From: Elusimicrobiaceae bacterium
GTDB lineage: Bacteria > Elusimicrobiota > Elusimicrobia > Elusimicrobiales > Elusimicrobiaceae
DNA length: 8,188 bases
Reading direction: 5' to 3'
Assembly (NCBI GenBank): GCA_024405075.1
Contig: JAKSPG010000049.1
Span: 1 to 8,188 of the forward strand
The notes below the pieces were generated by a model, which made no database searches, was not told the origin of the DNA, and saw nothing but the letters and a program-made list of their open reading frames with translations. Each line of letters begins with the position of its first letter. The stretch's first letter is position 1. Shown piece by piece: positions 1 to 6,221 of this stretch. The position numbers and the translations under genes were made by a program.

Positions 1-556
1 CGAGAATGGCCGTACTTAGGGCGGGGGCAGTAAACCGACGGCTAGTCGATTCCGGGTTGAACAAATAGCGTGGGCGGATCGCGGGCGAAGGCGGCTCGTG
101 TGAAGACAAAAGGGAGTGTTGGGTGGATTGTACAATACCCTGCATATAGGTAGTGGCTAAGGCGGCCATCGTATTATCTGTACCGTCTATCAAAAGTTGC
201 GCGTGGGCGACCTCCCCATTTGTAAAGGCAGTATGAAACCCATGCGGGATAATCAGTAATCCGCGCATACGGTTTTGTTGGAGTTGCTCCTCCGCTTCCG
301 ACGGAGTATGTGCGGAAATAATGTCAAAATATCCGGCCGCGCTGGCTTGTGTTAAAAGTTCACGCGACGTATGGCTTTGGTCGTTATCGCGCACGGTAAG
401 CGGAATATGATGATAATCTAGGTTAATCACAAAGCCGAAGAACACCACAAACACCATGGGCAGAACTAATGCCACTGATAACGTAAAAATATCACGCTTG
501 ATGTGTTTGGCTTCTTTGCTGGCAATAGCCATAATGTGTTTGAGGCACGTGTTCAT
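1..556 (-). CDS. ABC-2 type transporter permease, YbhS/YbhR/YhhJ-like (partial, 3' end beyond window)
   Basis: N-terminal 185 residues of an inner-membrane permease subunit; the frame stays open to the window edge, so its C-terminal membrane bundle is missing. The start ATG (556-554) overlaps the stop of the upstream ATPase in an ATGA arrangement, with a G-rich stretch (GGGGG) about 5 nt before it. A cytoplasmic segment (residues 1-22) rich in Lys leads into one hydrophobic helix (about 24-46). A large soluble extracytoplasmic domain (about 47-165) follows. The visible part ends with YLFNPESTSRRFTAPAL, which matches the Y/FNP...WF.VP.L segment that precedes the second membrane helix in YbhR/YhhJ-type permeases. 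The family forms the translocation path of ABC-2 exporters. Position directly after two ATPase genes and an adaptor gene supports the role. A second permease may follow beyond the window, as in ybhFSR; this is inference. Confidence 0.88.
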   Translation of the reverse strand, partial: MNTCLKHIMAIASKEAKHIKRDIFTLSVALVLPMVFVVFFGFVINLDYHHIPLTVRDNDQSHTSRELLTQASAAGYFDIISAHTPSEAEEQLQQNRMRGLLIIPHGFHTAFTNGEVAHAQLLIDGTDNTMAALATTYMQGIVQSTQHSLLSSHEPPSPAIRPRYLFNPESTSRRFTAPALSTAIL

Positions 557-1470
557 TTGGCCCCCGATATGGCTTTTAAAAACACGTCATCAAGCGTAGG
601 GTCTACCGCGCGCGTGGTAAAATCGGCACGATGCTGTTGGCAATATTTTTCAAATGCCGTGTTATCTGTAACATTTACACGTAATTTGCTGCCGAAAACG
701 GATACTTCTCCCAAGGACAAACGACGCATTTCTTGAGCAACCGCTTGCTGATTTCCCCCCGTAAGCGTCAGTTCTATCGGCTTTTGCGGGAAGTAGATCG
801 CTTTCAAATTCGCCGGCGTATCAGTAGCCAAAATACGTCCCCGTTCCATCAGCACAATGCGGTGGCAGTACTCGGCCTCGTCCATATAGTGGGTGGTTAC
901 AAATATCGTTTTACCTTGTGAAGACAAACGGCGGATGAGTTCCCAAAATGCCTGACGGGTTTGCGGGGAAGTACCGGCAGTGGGTTCATCTAAAAAGATA
1001 AGGTCCGGGTCGTGCAAAATAGAGGCCGCCAACGCAATCATCTGTTTAGTACCGCCCGAAAGTTGGCGCACTGGTCCCTTTGGAATATCCGTAAGCCCAA
1101 TAAATTGGAACAATTCTTCTGTACGATTAAGAATTTGCGTGTGTGTCAGTTCATACAAACTGCCTGCAATGTCCATATTTTCCCGCACGGTCAAATCCGG
1201 GTAGAGCGTAAATTTTTGAGACATGTACCCTATGTGCGGCTTGAGTACGGCTGTAGAGGCCGCCACATCTGTTCCATTTACAAATACTTGCCCGGAAGTT
1301 GGATTTAAAATGCCGCATAGCGTACGGATTGTGGTGGTTTTGCCAGCTCCGTTTGCGCCCAAAAAGCCAAAAATCTCTCCGCGGCGAACCTCAAAGGAAA
1401 TATCGTTTACCGCTTTGAAATTTCCAAATGCAATGACTAGATTTTTTACTTGTATAATCGTATCATTCAT
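553..1470 (-). CDS. ABC transporter ATP-binding protein, equivalent to the C-terminal half of YbhF/RbbA-type ATPases
   Basis: A 305-residue cytoplasmic ATPase that would power the ABC-2 exporter of this operon. Visible motifs: Walker A GANGAGKTT (residues 38-46), Q-loop Gln85 in GYMSQ, signature LSGGTKQ (137-143), Walker B LIFLDEP with catalytic Glu162, and H-loop His194 in VTTHYMDEAEYC. The D-loop reads GTSPQ, with Ser168 where Asp is usual. Residues about 215-305 form a C-terminal extension ending in PTLDDVFLKAISG, typical of drug- and polysaccharide-type ABC-2 ATPases. The VTTHYMDEAEYC block resembles the second nucleotide-binding domain of E. coli YbhF, while the preceding gene resembles the first. 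The gene overlaps the upstream ATPase by 8 bp and has no good Shine-Dalgarno site, so translation is probably coupled. The start is chosen because the first strand of the domain (TIIQVKNLVIAFG) follows it directly. Confidence 0.95.
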   Translation of the reverse strand: MNDTIIQVKNLVIAFGNFKAVNDISFEVRRGEIFGFLGANGAGKTTTIRTLCGILNPTSGQVFVNGTDVAASTAVLKPHIGYMSQKFTLYPDLTVRENMDIAGSLYELTHTQILNRTEELFQFIGLTDIPKGPVRQLSGGTKQMIALAASILHDPDLIFLDEPTAGTSPQTRQAFWELIRRLSSQGKTIFVTTHYMDEAEYCHRIVLMERGRILATDTPANLKAIYFPQKPIELTLTGGNQQAVAQEMRRLSLGEVSVFGSKLRVNVTDNTAFEKYCQQHRADFTTRAVDPTLDDVFLKAISGAK

Positions 1471-2179
1471 GTTTCAAAAATAGTTCCGCAAAATTGGTAA
1501 CATGCAGATTTTCCATTACTGTATGTGGTTGCCCGGCAGCAAGTAAATGTCCGTTTTGCAACACATGCACTTTGGCGCAACGTTCGGCTTCATCCATATA
1601 AGAAGTGCTTAAAATAACCGTCATTTCCGGGCCTGCCACGTTATAGACAATATCCCACAATTCTTGGCGTGAAACAGGGTCCACTCCAATGGTGGGCTCA
1701 TCTAATAGCAAAAGCGAGGGGCGGTTTAACAGCACGCTCATAAGGCCTAATTTCTTATACATACCCCCGGATAATTTCCCTGCTGGGCGGTCCTTAAAAG
1801 GTGTCATCCCTGTTGCGGCCAATAATTCTTCTGCCCGCTTGTTAAAATCTTTGTCGCCCAAATTGTATAAATCGCGGAAAAATTCCAAATGCTCCCACAC
1901 ACTTAAATCAGGGTACAAACTAGGTTCTTGGGGAAAATATCCCATGCGAGAGATAGCCTCCTGCGGCGTGCAAACTTTGCCCTGATAGGTAAATTCACAC
2001 TTCCCTTGTGTAGGATGCAGTAAGCCTTTAATTAAGCGCAGCAACGTCGTTTTCCCCGCTCCGTTCGGGCCCACCACCCCGTGCACCATTCCTGCATCAA
2101 AAACGGTGCTTACGTCCGTTAAAGCTGCGGTGGTGTTGAGCGTTTTGGAAATATGGATTGTCCGAACTTCAATAGACAT
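1463..2179 (-). CDS. ABC transporter ATP-binding protein, equivalent to the N-terminal half of YbhF/RbbA-type ATPases
   Basis: A 238-residue cytoplasmic ATPase, the presumed partner of the next gene. Walker A GPNGAGKTT lies at 37-45, Q-loop Gln84 in YFPQ, signature LSGGM at 136-140, Walker B LLLLDEP with Glu161, and D-loop GVDP with the usual Asp. The H-loop position reads STSYMDEAE, so Ser193 replaces the switch His; as I recall it, the first domain of E. coli YbhF has the same kind of substitution (STSYLDEAE). The protein is therefore probably the weaker or non-canonical half of a heterodimeric motor. It lacks the C-terminal extension of its partner. The ATG shares one base with the adaptor's stop codon (TAATG), and the nearest GGAG is about 13 nt upstream, so translational coupling is likely. 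Family assignment is firm; the pairing is inferred from adjacency and motif matches. Confidence 0.95.
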   Translation of the reverse strand: MSIEVRTIHISKTLNTTAALTDVSTVFDAGMVHGVVGPNGAGKTTLLRLIKGLLHPTQGKCEFTYQGKVCTPQEAISRMGYFPQEPSLYPDLSVWEHLEFFRDLYNLGDKDFNKRAEELLAATGMTPFKDRPAGKLSGGMYKKLGLMSVLLNRPSLLLLDEPTIGVDPVSRQELWDIVYNVAGPEMTVILSTSYMDEAERCAKVHVLQNGHLLAAGQPHTVMENLHVTNFAELFLKHE

Positions 2180-2904
2180 TATTTTACAAACTCCGTTTCC
2201 AGCGTCATCCCGGGTTTAAGGGTTTGGTTTTCGTCATTTTTAAAGCGCGTTTTTACACCGTACACAAGACGTGTACGTTCTTGACGTGTTTGTACGTTTT
2301 TGGGCGTAAATTCGGATTGGTCGTTGATCGCCAAAATGCGGCCTTTGAAAGTTTTATTGGCTTCCGGCAAATAGCCGCTGACTTCTTGCCCGATAGACAG
2401 ATGGGCTAGCTCTTCATAGGGCACATAAACCCACACGTCCAGTTCTTTTAAATTAGCGACGGTAAGCATTTTTTTACCGGCACTGATAAATTCATTCGGC
2501 TCGTAGTATTTATAAAGTACTTGCCCGGTTAACGGACTGGTAAGAGTACACCAGCTTTGCTGCAAGGCAGCCTCATCATACTGATGTTTTTTAAGATCAT
2601 AATTTTCTCTTGAGCCTGCTGTTGTTTTTAAAAGTTGGGCGGCGCGGTTAAACTCCGTTTGCGTAATTTCTTTTTTGAGATTTGCCGCATCACAGGTTAG
2701 GCGTGCTACTACTTGGCCTTGCGTCACCGGGGATCCTTCTTCTACCAAAATTTCTTGAATCGTATCGCTCAAACGGGCAGAAATATCCACGGATACTGCC
2801 TCTGCTACTCCACTATAATGAAACGGCGTACTGCGGAAAAAGGTCAACGCCACAATTACTAAAATTAAAAGCACTACTACGGCGATAATAATTCTTTTTT
2901 TCAT
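2179..2904 (-). CDS. HlyD-family membrane fusion protein (periplasmic adaptor), YbhG/YhiI-like, short form
   Basis: A 241-residue adaptor expected to be anchored in the inner membrane and to bridge the ABC permease to the outer-membrane channel. Residues 4-23 are one hydrophobic anchor after a basic start (MKKR). Residues about 30-70 and 118-150 are the two halves of a lipoyl/biotinyl-like domain (VEEGSPVTQGQVVARL and LTSPLTGQV...ISAGKKMLTV). Between them lies a short helical hairpin of only about 46 residues. Residues about 151-235 are the beta-barrel region, including FTPKNVQTRQERTRLVYGV, a block characteristic of the YbhG/YhiI group. E. coli relatives are around 330-355 residues, so about 90-110 residues are missing, mostly from the hairpin. 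A good Shine-Dalgarno site (AAGGAG) lies within the end of the TolC-like gene, with which it overlaps by 4 bp (ATGA). Confidence 0.93.
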   Translation of the reverse strand: MKKRIIIAVVVLLILVIVALTFFRSTPFHYSGVAEAVSVDISARLSDTIQEILVEEGSPVTQGQVVARLTCDAANLKKEITQTEFNRAAQLLKTTAGSRENYDLKKHQYDEAALQQSWCTLTSPLTGQVLYKYYEPNEFISAGKKMLTVANLKELDVWVYVPYEELAHLSIGQEVSGYLPEANKTFKGRILAINDQSEFTPKNVQTRQERTRLVYGVKTRFKNDENQTLKPGMTLETEFVK

Positions 2905-4244
2905 AAAGTCTCCTTGGCTAAACTATTCAAAATGGCTAATTGATTTAGCTCCTCCACCTGCACATCTGCCAACGAAAGTTGGCTCTCCAGTAAGTCCAAA
3001 TTGGCGCGGTCTACTTCAAAGAAAGTAACGGCCCCGGCTTTATAGGCCTGATAGGTAAGGCGGGCAGTTTCATCAGCTTGTTTAATTGTATCTTTCAGCA
3101 AATTCTCTTGTACTTGCAGGCCATACAAACGATCTTTAGCAGTAGAAAACAAGGCTTCTAACGTTTGCTGTGCATCTTGTTTTTCATAGGTTTTTGCACG
3201 AGCAAGTTCCTTTTGTGCCTTGGCTTGTTGGCGGTCTTTGCCCCCTTCAAAAAGCGGAACAGAAACAGCCGCTCCCGCACGCCCTAAAAATACGTGTTCG
3301 CGGATGGCTCCGTTGGGGTATTCAAAATACGCGCCGCCCTGCAAAACAGCACGCGGATAGAGAGAAGATTGATAACTATTCGCCAAATACTCGTAGTACT
3401 GGGCCATTTCATCTAACGCCGCCAGCTTGGGAGAGTTTTCATCAAACTCGCTTTGGCTGTACGGACGGAAGACTTGGAGCGTGCTTTCCAACGGATCTGT
3501 ATTTAAGACGGTAGAAGTTTTGTTTTCTTCTTGGGCGTTGGCAAGCCGTTTATCCGTCGGATAAGAGGGATCAATGCCATAATCGGTACCGGTTAATTTA
3601 AATAACGTACGCAACTGTCCGGCCAACCTACTGCGGGCTCCGCTCATAGCGGTTTGTGTTTTTAATACTTGCTTACGGGCTATGGAAACATCCAACTTGC
3701 TTTTTGCACCCGCTTTATAGGCCGATTGCACATCGGCAAGTTGTTTTTGTGCTACTTCCAACTGTCCGTTTAACAATACCAGACGTTGCAAAAGTTGTTG
3801 CACGGAAAAATAGGCCTGTTGCACTTGTAATAAAATTTGTTTGCGTGCAAATTCATACGATTGTTCTTGGGCACTGGCGGCTTTAGAGGCACTTTTTTTA
3901 AGCGCACTGCGCCCGCCGTTATCAAACAGCACATAACTGGCGGTCGGCCCTACGGAGTATCCCCACGTATCGCCAAATTTCAATTTCTGTCCACCTAATT
4001 TTAGGGTCGGAACTTCCGACACCCAAGACGCCTTTGCATCCAACGATAAAGACGGATAGAGCGAAGATGACACACTTTTTTCTTGTGCCCGCGCAGAACG
4101 GACTTGGGCTTCTAACCCTTGCAGTTGTGCGGAAGATTTAAGCGCATCCCGTTCACAATCAGCCAAGGACAAAGAAGAAATATCCAACCCATAAAGTACG
4201 GTTGTTGTAGTAAATAATACCAGTAACCCGAATAGTTTTTTCAT
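2901..4244 (-). CDS. TolC-family outer-membrane efflux protein
   Basis: A 447-residue outer-membrane factor, first gene of the exporter operon. MKKLFGLLVLF begins a signal peptide with likely cleavage near residue 19 (VLYG before LD). No lipobox is visible, so it is not the lipoprotein type. The mature protein carries two repeats of the OEP fold. YKAGAKSKLDVSIARKQVL (about 166-184) is mirrored by YKAGAVTFFEVDRANLDLL (about 401-419). The beta-strand segments SVGPTASYVLFDNGGR (97-112) and AGAAVSVPLFEGGKDR (323-338) also pair. Length is typical of the family. A polar linker (about 218-262) joins the halves. AAGGGA lies 7-8 nt before the ATG. The stop overlaps the adaptor start by 4 bp, so channel and adaptor are made together; the family forms the trimeric exit duct of tripartite pumps. 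Confidence 0.95.
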   Translation of the reverse strand: MKKLFGLLVLFTTTTVLYGLDISSLSLADCERDALKSSAQLQGLEAQVRSARAQEKSVSSSLYPSLSLDAKASWVSEVPTLKLGGQKLKFGDTWGYSVGPTASYVLFDNGGRSALKKSASKAASAQEQSYEFARKQILLQVQQAYFSVQQLLQRLVLLNGQLEVAQKQLADVQSAYKAGAKSKLDVSIARKQVLKTQTAMSGARSRLAGQLRTLFKLTGTDYGIDPSYPTDKRLANAQEENKTSTVLNTDPLESTLQVFRPYSQSEFDENSPKLAALDEMAQYYEYLANSYQSSLYPRAVLQGGAYFEYPNGAIREHVFLGRAGAAVSVPLFEGGKDRQQAKAQKELARAKTYEKQDAQQTLEALFSTAKDRLYGLQVQENLLKDTIKQADETARLTYQAYKAGAVTFFEVDRANLDLLESQLSLADVQVEELNQLAILNSLAKETL

Positions 4245-4261
4245 AAGTTTCCCTTACTATT

Positions 4262-4288
4262 ATTTTAGCACTTTGAGAGAACGTACAA
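4262..4288 (-). promoter_or_regulatory. Possible promoter of the exporter operon
   Basis: A TAAAAT -10-like hexamer (minus strand, 4267-4262) lies 17 nt before the TolC-like ATG. A TTGTAC -35-like hexamer (4288-4283) sits 15 nt upstream of it, which is shorter than the preferred 17. The same TAAAAT core is seen at the much better nucleotidase promoter. Position is plausible but the implied leader is very short, so the true promoter could be further upstream. Confidence 0.25.
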
Positions 4289-4321
4289 GATAAAAGCCCA
4301 AAATTTGATTCACAAACCCGT

Positions 4322-4411
4322 TTAAGTGCCTAGGCCTGGGTTTCCGTGCGTGGGCACCTACTTAACACGTGGAGCAGGATTTCCGACAACCGTTATTTCG
4401 TTGCCCACGTG
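4322..4411. repeat. Cluster of three interlocking inverted repeats
   Basis: Three stems share sequence and cannot all form at once. Stem 1: TTAAG+TGCC (4322-4330) with GGCA (4353-4356) and CTTAA (4361-4365), with CCTA bulged. Stem 2: CGTGGGCA (4349-4356) with TGCCCACG (4402-4409), perfect over 8 bp. Stem 3: CACGTGG (4366-4372) with CCACGTG (4405-4411), perfect over 7 bp. The block is GC-rich inside an AT-rich spacer and lies 78-167 nt before the TolC-like start. It could be a structured leader, a protein-binding region or a relic; no known riboswitch class is recognised. Confidence 0.6.
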
Positions 4412-4476
4412 CAATTCAAACGATAAAATCCCGGTTAATGATAAACAAAAAGAACAAGATATTGTATAAAGAGCAA

Positions 4477-4496
4477 GGACAGAGTTTTGGACACTA
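4477..4496 (+). repeat. Direct repeat copy 1 (TTTGGACACTA core)
   Basis: GGACAGAGTTTTGGACACTA. It matches the copy at 4662-4680 over an exact 11-base core (4486-4496 against 4670-4680), plus imperfect flanking bases with a one-base length difference. The two copies bracket about 165 bp of AT-rich DNA. GGACAGAG alone recurs at 4797-4804. Confidence 0.6.
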
Positions 4497-4661
4497 GAAT
4501 ATTTGAGGTGTCGTCGAGAAAATCAAAACTGTATTGCTCGCTCCGGGAATCGAACTAAAATCTTCAAAATCCCGTTATTTCCCTCACATACTATAATTAT
4601 TAGTTCTCGTCGAAGAAGTATAAAAACTACTAAAAAAATTCTCGAAAACTATGAATATACT

Positions 4662-4680
4662 GGGCACAGTTTGGACACTA
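4662..4680 (+). repeat. Direct repeat copy 2 (TTTGGACACTA core)
   Basis: GGGCACAGTTTGGACACTA, the second copy, in the same orientation as 4477-4496. Direct orientation argues against the two being the terminal inverted repeats of one insertion sequence. No transposase-like frame lies between them. Confidence 0.6.
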
Positions 4681-4825
4681 TATCCGCGTAGTTTTTCCGG
4701 TTGTTTTGCGGTTAAATTTCGCGCGTTTATTATGCCATGTGCGCTTTTTGGTCACAGTAAATAAGCAAGATTAAGCAAATAAGCTATACGGAGAATGGAC
4801 AGAGTCCTTCAAAATTCTTCGCTAC

Positions 4826-6070
4826 TTATAAGTGCCGGATAGCCCAATTTTTGGGATACAAATTATTGGCCCGCTCCCCCAAGTTTTTCATAAATCCAAG
4901 CGGACAATTCTGATACGTAACCAGTACAAACCCCTTCGGAGCATTGGCAGGTAAGACAAAACTCTCGCGGTGCAAATAACGCCGGGCTTGCTCCAAGGTT
5001 AGTTCCACGCGCGGATAAGCATCTGAAGAAGTATTTAAAGAAAGAGCCTGCGCCACGGAGGGAATTTTCTCTTTCCCTTTTTGCTCAAACGTAGGTAGGC
5101 CGTCGGACAGCACGTGTATTAAACGATGTGCTTGTGCATGCTTTCTCACCGAACCCGGCAACATCGCTGGTATCGGGGAGGTGCCTTTCTTACGAAGCAC
5201 AGCTATAAAAAGTCCCTCACTTTGCGTAATACCGGGAATAAAACGGTACACAGGATCGTTCCAATCCGCCAGCAAAGAGCCGGTAATTTGCCATTGCGAC
5301 GGCACAGGGATAGACAATACTTCAGCTCCTAACTTCTGCGCAATAAAACGTACATTTTCCTCGTTTTCATGCGTATTAAACGTACACGTACTGTAAATCA
5401 ACAATCCGCCCGGACGCAAACAAGGCCAGATATCTTGTAAAATTTGGCGTTGGCGTTCTTGGCAAAAGCGTACGTTTTGCAAACTCCACTCGCTCACGGC
5501 CCCCGCATCGCGGCGGAATAACCCCTCGCCCGAACACGGCACATCGGTCAAAATTACATCAAACGTCCAATCGGTTTTTTGAAAATCATGCGCATAGTTG
5601 TGCGTTACCAGCACGTCGGGGTGACCTTGTTTGAGCATATTTTCCAGCAAGATATTGGCCCGGCGGCGGTCCGGCTCGTTGGAAACCAATAAAGACCCGG
5701 CCGGCAGAGCCGCCCGCATGAGGGTAGATTTTCCCCCCGGTGCCCCGCATAAATCCAGAGCCAAAACAGGTACAGTAACAAACTGACGCAAGACATAGTC
5801 CAAAAATAAAGAACCAGCCTCCTGTACGTAATAGATCCCCGCATGAAAGAGCGGGTCCAACGTAAAATCGGGGCGTTTATCCAACCAATAAGCGTGCCTA
5901 CACCACGGCACAGCCGTTGCTTGCGGGAAGATTGGTTCCGGAGGAACTTTCCACGGATTTAGACGGATACTAACAGGCGCAGTCTCCTCAAACGCTTGCA
6001 GAAAACGCTGCCAGCGCAAGGGGCCAAACAAAGCGGATGTATACGTCGTAAATTCTGGTGGTAAGGACAT
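4826..6070 (-). CDS. RsmF-type rRNA (cytosine-C5)-methyltransferase, NOL1/NOP2/Sun family
   Basis: A 414-residue SAM-dependent enzyme expected to methylate a cytosine of rRNA at carbon 5. SIRLN (34-38) is the conserved RNA-binding entry motif. DLCGAPGGKS (106-115) is the SAM-binding motif I. TDVPCSGEG (175-183) carries Cys179, and YSTCTFNTHENE (226-237) carries the catalytic Cys229, so both family cysteines are present. The C-terminal 70 residues end with PLGFMKNLGERANNLYPKNW, the PUA-like tail of RsmF proteins. Length is somewhat below E. coli RsmF. I chose the ATG at 6070, not an in-frame TTG at 6088: a strong GGAGGGG (6086-6080) ends 9 nt before this ATG and itself lies inside the longer frame. 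It needs its own promoter because a terminator separates it from the upstream gene. The exact target base is not deducible. Confidence 0.93.
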   Translation of the reverse strand: MSLPPEFTTYTSALFGPLRWQRFLQAFEETAPVSIRLNPWKVPPEPIFPQATAVPWCRHAYWLDKRPDFTLDPLFHAGIYYVQEAGSLFLDYVLRQFVTVPVLALDLCGAPGGKSTLMRAALPAGSLLVSNEPDRRRANILLENMLKQGHPDVLVTHNYAHDFQKTDWTFDVILTDVPCSGEGLFRRDAGAVSEWSLQNVRFCQERQRQILQDIWPCLRPGGLLIYSTCTFNTHENEENVRFIAQKLGAEVLSIPVPSQWQITGSLLADWNDPVYRFIPGITQSEGLFIAVLRKKGTSPIPAMLPGSVRKHAQAHRLIHVLSDGLPTFEQKGKEKIPSVAQALSLNTSSDAYPRVELTLEQARRYLHRESFVLPANAPKGFVLVTYQNCPLGFMKNLGERANNLYPKNWAIRHL

Positions 6071-6079
6071 ATTGGGTTT

Positions 6080-6086
6080 CCCCTCC
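6080..6086 (-). promoter_or_regulatory. Shine-Dalgarno site that fixes the methyltransferase start
   Basis: GGAGGGG on the minus strand, 9 nt before the ATG at 6070. It overlaps the in-frame TTG at 6088-6086, so the TTG cannot be the start served by this site. Confidence 0.85.
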
Positions 6087-6099
6087 AAGCGATGTTACT

Positions 6100-6105
6100 A
6101 TTTTA
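6100..6105 (-). promoter_or_regulatory. Possible -10 element of the methyltransferase gene
   Basis: TAAAAT on the minus strand about 30 nt before the ATG at 6070, the same hexamer as at the other two transcription units. No good -35 hexamer stands 16-18 nt upstream. An inverted repeat TTTGCC-N11-GGCAAA (6112-6134) occupies that place instead, so the promoter may depend on an activator, or the match may be chance. Confidence 0.25.
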
Positions 6106-6168
6106 CAATTATTTGCCCGGTTTAACACGGCAAACCACCCTCATGCAGGCGGAACTCGCTGGAGATAC

Positions 6169-6200
6169 AAAAAAAACCCCGGGCGTATCCCGGGGGTTTT
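6169..6200 (-). terminator. Rho-independent terminator of the nucleotidase-family gene
   Basis: On the minus strand, CCCCCGGG (6196-6189), loop ATACG (6188-6184), CCCGGGG (6183-6177), then eight T (6176-6169). The stem has seven G-C pairs with one bulged C, and AAAA before it can pair with the start of the T run. It begins 21 nt after the stop codon. The plus strand has only TTTT after the stem, so it acts mainly in the minus direction. Confidence 0.92.
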
Positions 6201-6221
6201 AAAAGAGAGGTCGTATTTGAA

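Larger units (their letters stand above)
4245..4825. other. Long AT-rich intergenic region without a credible gene
   Basis: About 580 bp between the methyltransferase stop and the TolC-like start. I find no reading frame with protein-like content on either strand; the longest frame (4503-4691, plus) is rich in Arg, Lys, Ile and Ser, has no ribosome binding site and resembles no family. What it does hold, from low to high coordinates: a possible operon promoter (4262-4288); a GC-rich block of interlocking inverted repeats (4322-4411); two direct repeats containing TTTGGACACTA (4477-4496 and 4662-4680); a tRNA 3'-end-like scrap on the minus strand (about 4537-4555); and a small hairpin GGAC-AGA-GTCC (4797-4807) just after the methyltransferase stop. 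No T-run follows that hairpin, so it is not a convincing intrinsic terminator. Base composition is clearly more AT-rich than the genes on either side. Confidence 0.8.

Noticed and set aside
3170..3514. 114-residue plus-strand frame
   Set aside because: Antisense to the TolC-like gene; no domain, no start signal, many Pro, Trp and Arg residues typical of a shadow.
4360..4412. Possible integron attC site
   Set aside because: ACTTAAC fits the RYYYAAC end, but no GTTRRRY partner closes the structure at the right distance, and there is no integrase or cassette gene nearby.
4537..4625. Intact tRNA gene on the minus strand
   Set aside because: The T-stem pairs poorly and there is no complementary 5' acceptor strand or recognisable anticodon arm.
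4477..4680. Intact insertion sequence ended by TTTGGACACTA
   Set aside because: The two copies are direct, not inverted, and no transposase frame lies between them.
4503..4691. 62-residue plus-strand frame in the intergenic region
   Set aside because: No ribosome binding site, composition skewed to Arg, Lys, Ile and Ser as expected from random AT-rich sequence, and it overlaps the repeats. Not a credible gene.
4797..4807. Hairpin GGAC-AGA-GTCC as a terminator of the methyltransferase gene
   Set aside because: Only four base pairs with a three-base loop and no T-run on either strand; too weak for an intrinsic terminator.
5605..5844. 79-residue minus-strand frame inside the methyltransferase gene
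   Set aside because: Out-of-frame shadow of a gene with a complete set of family motifs.
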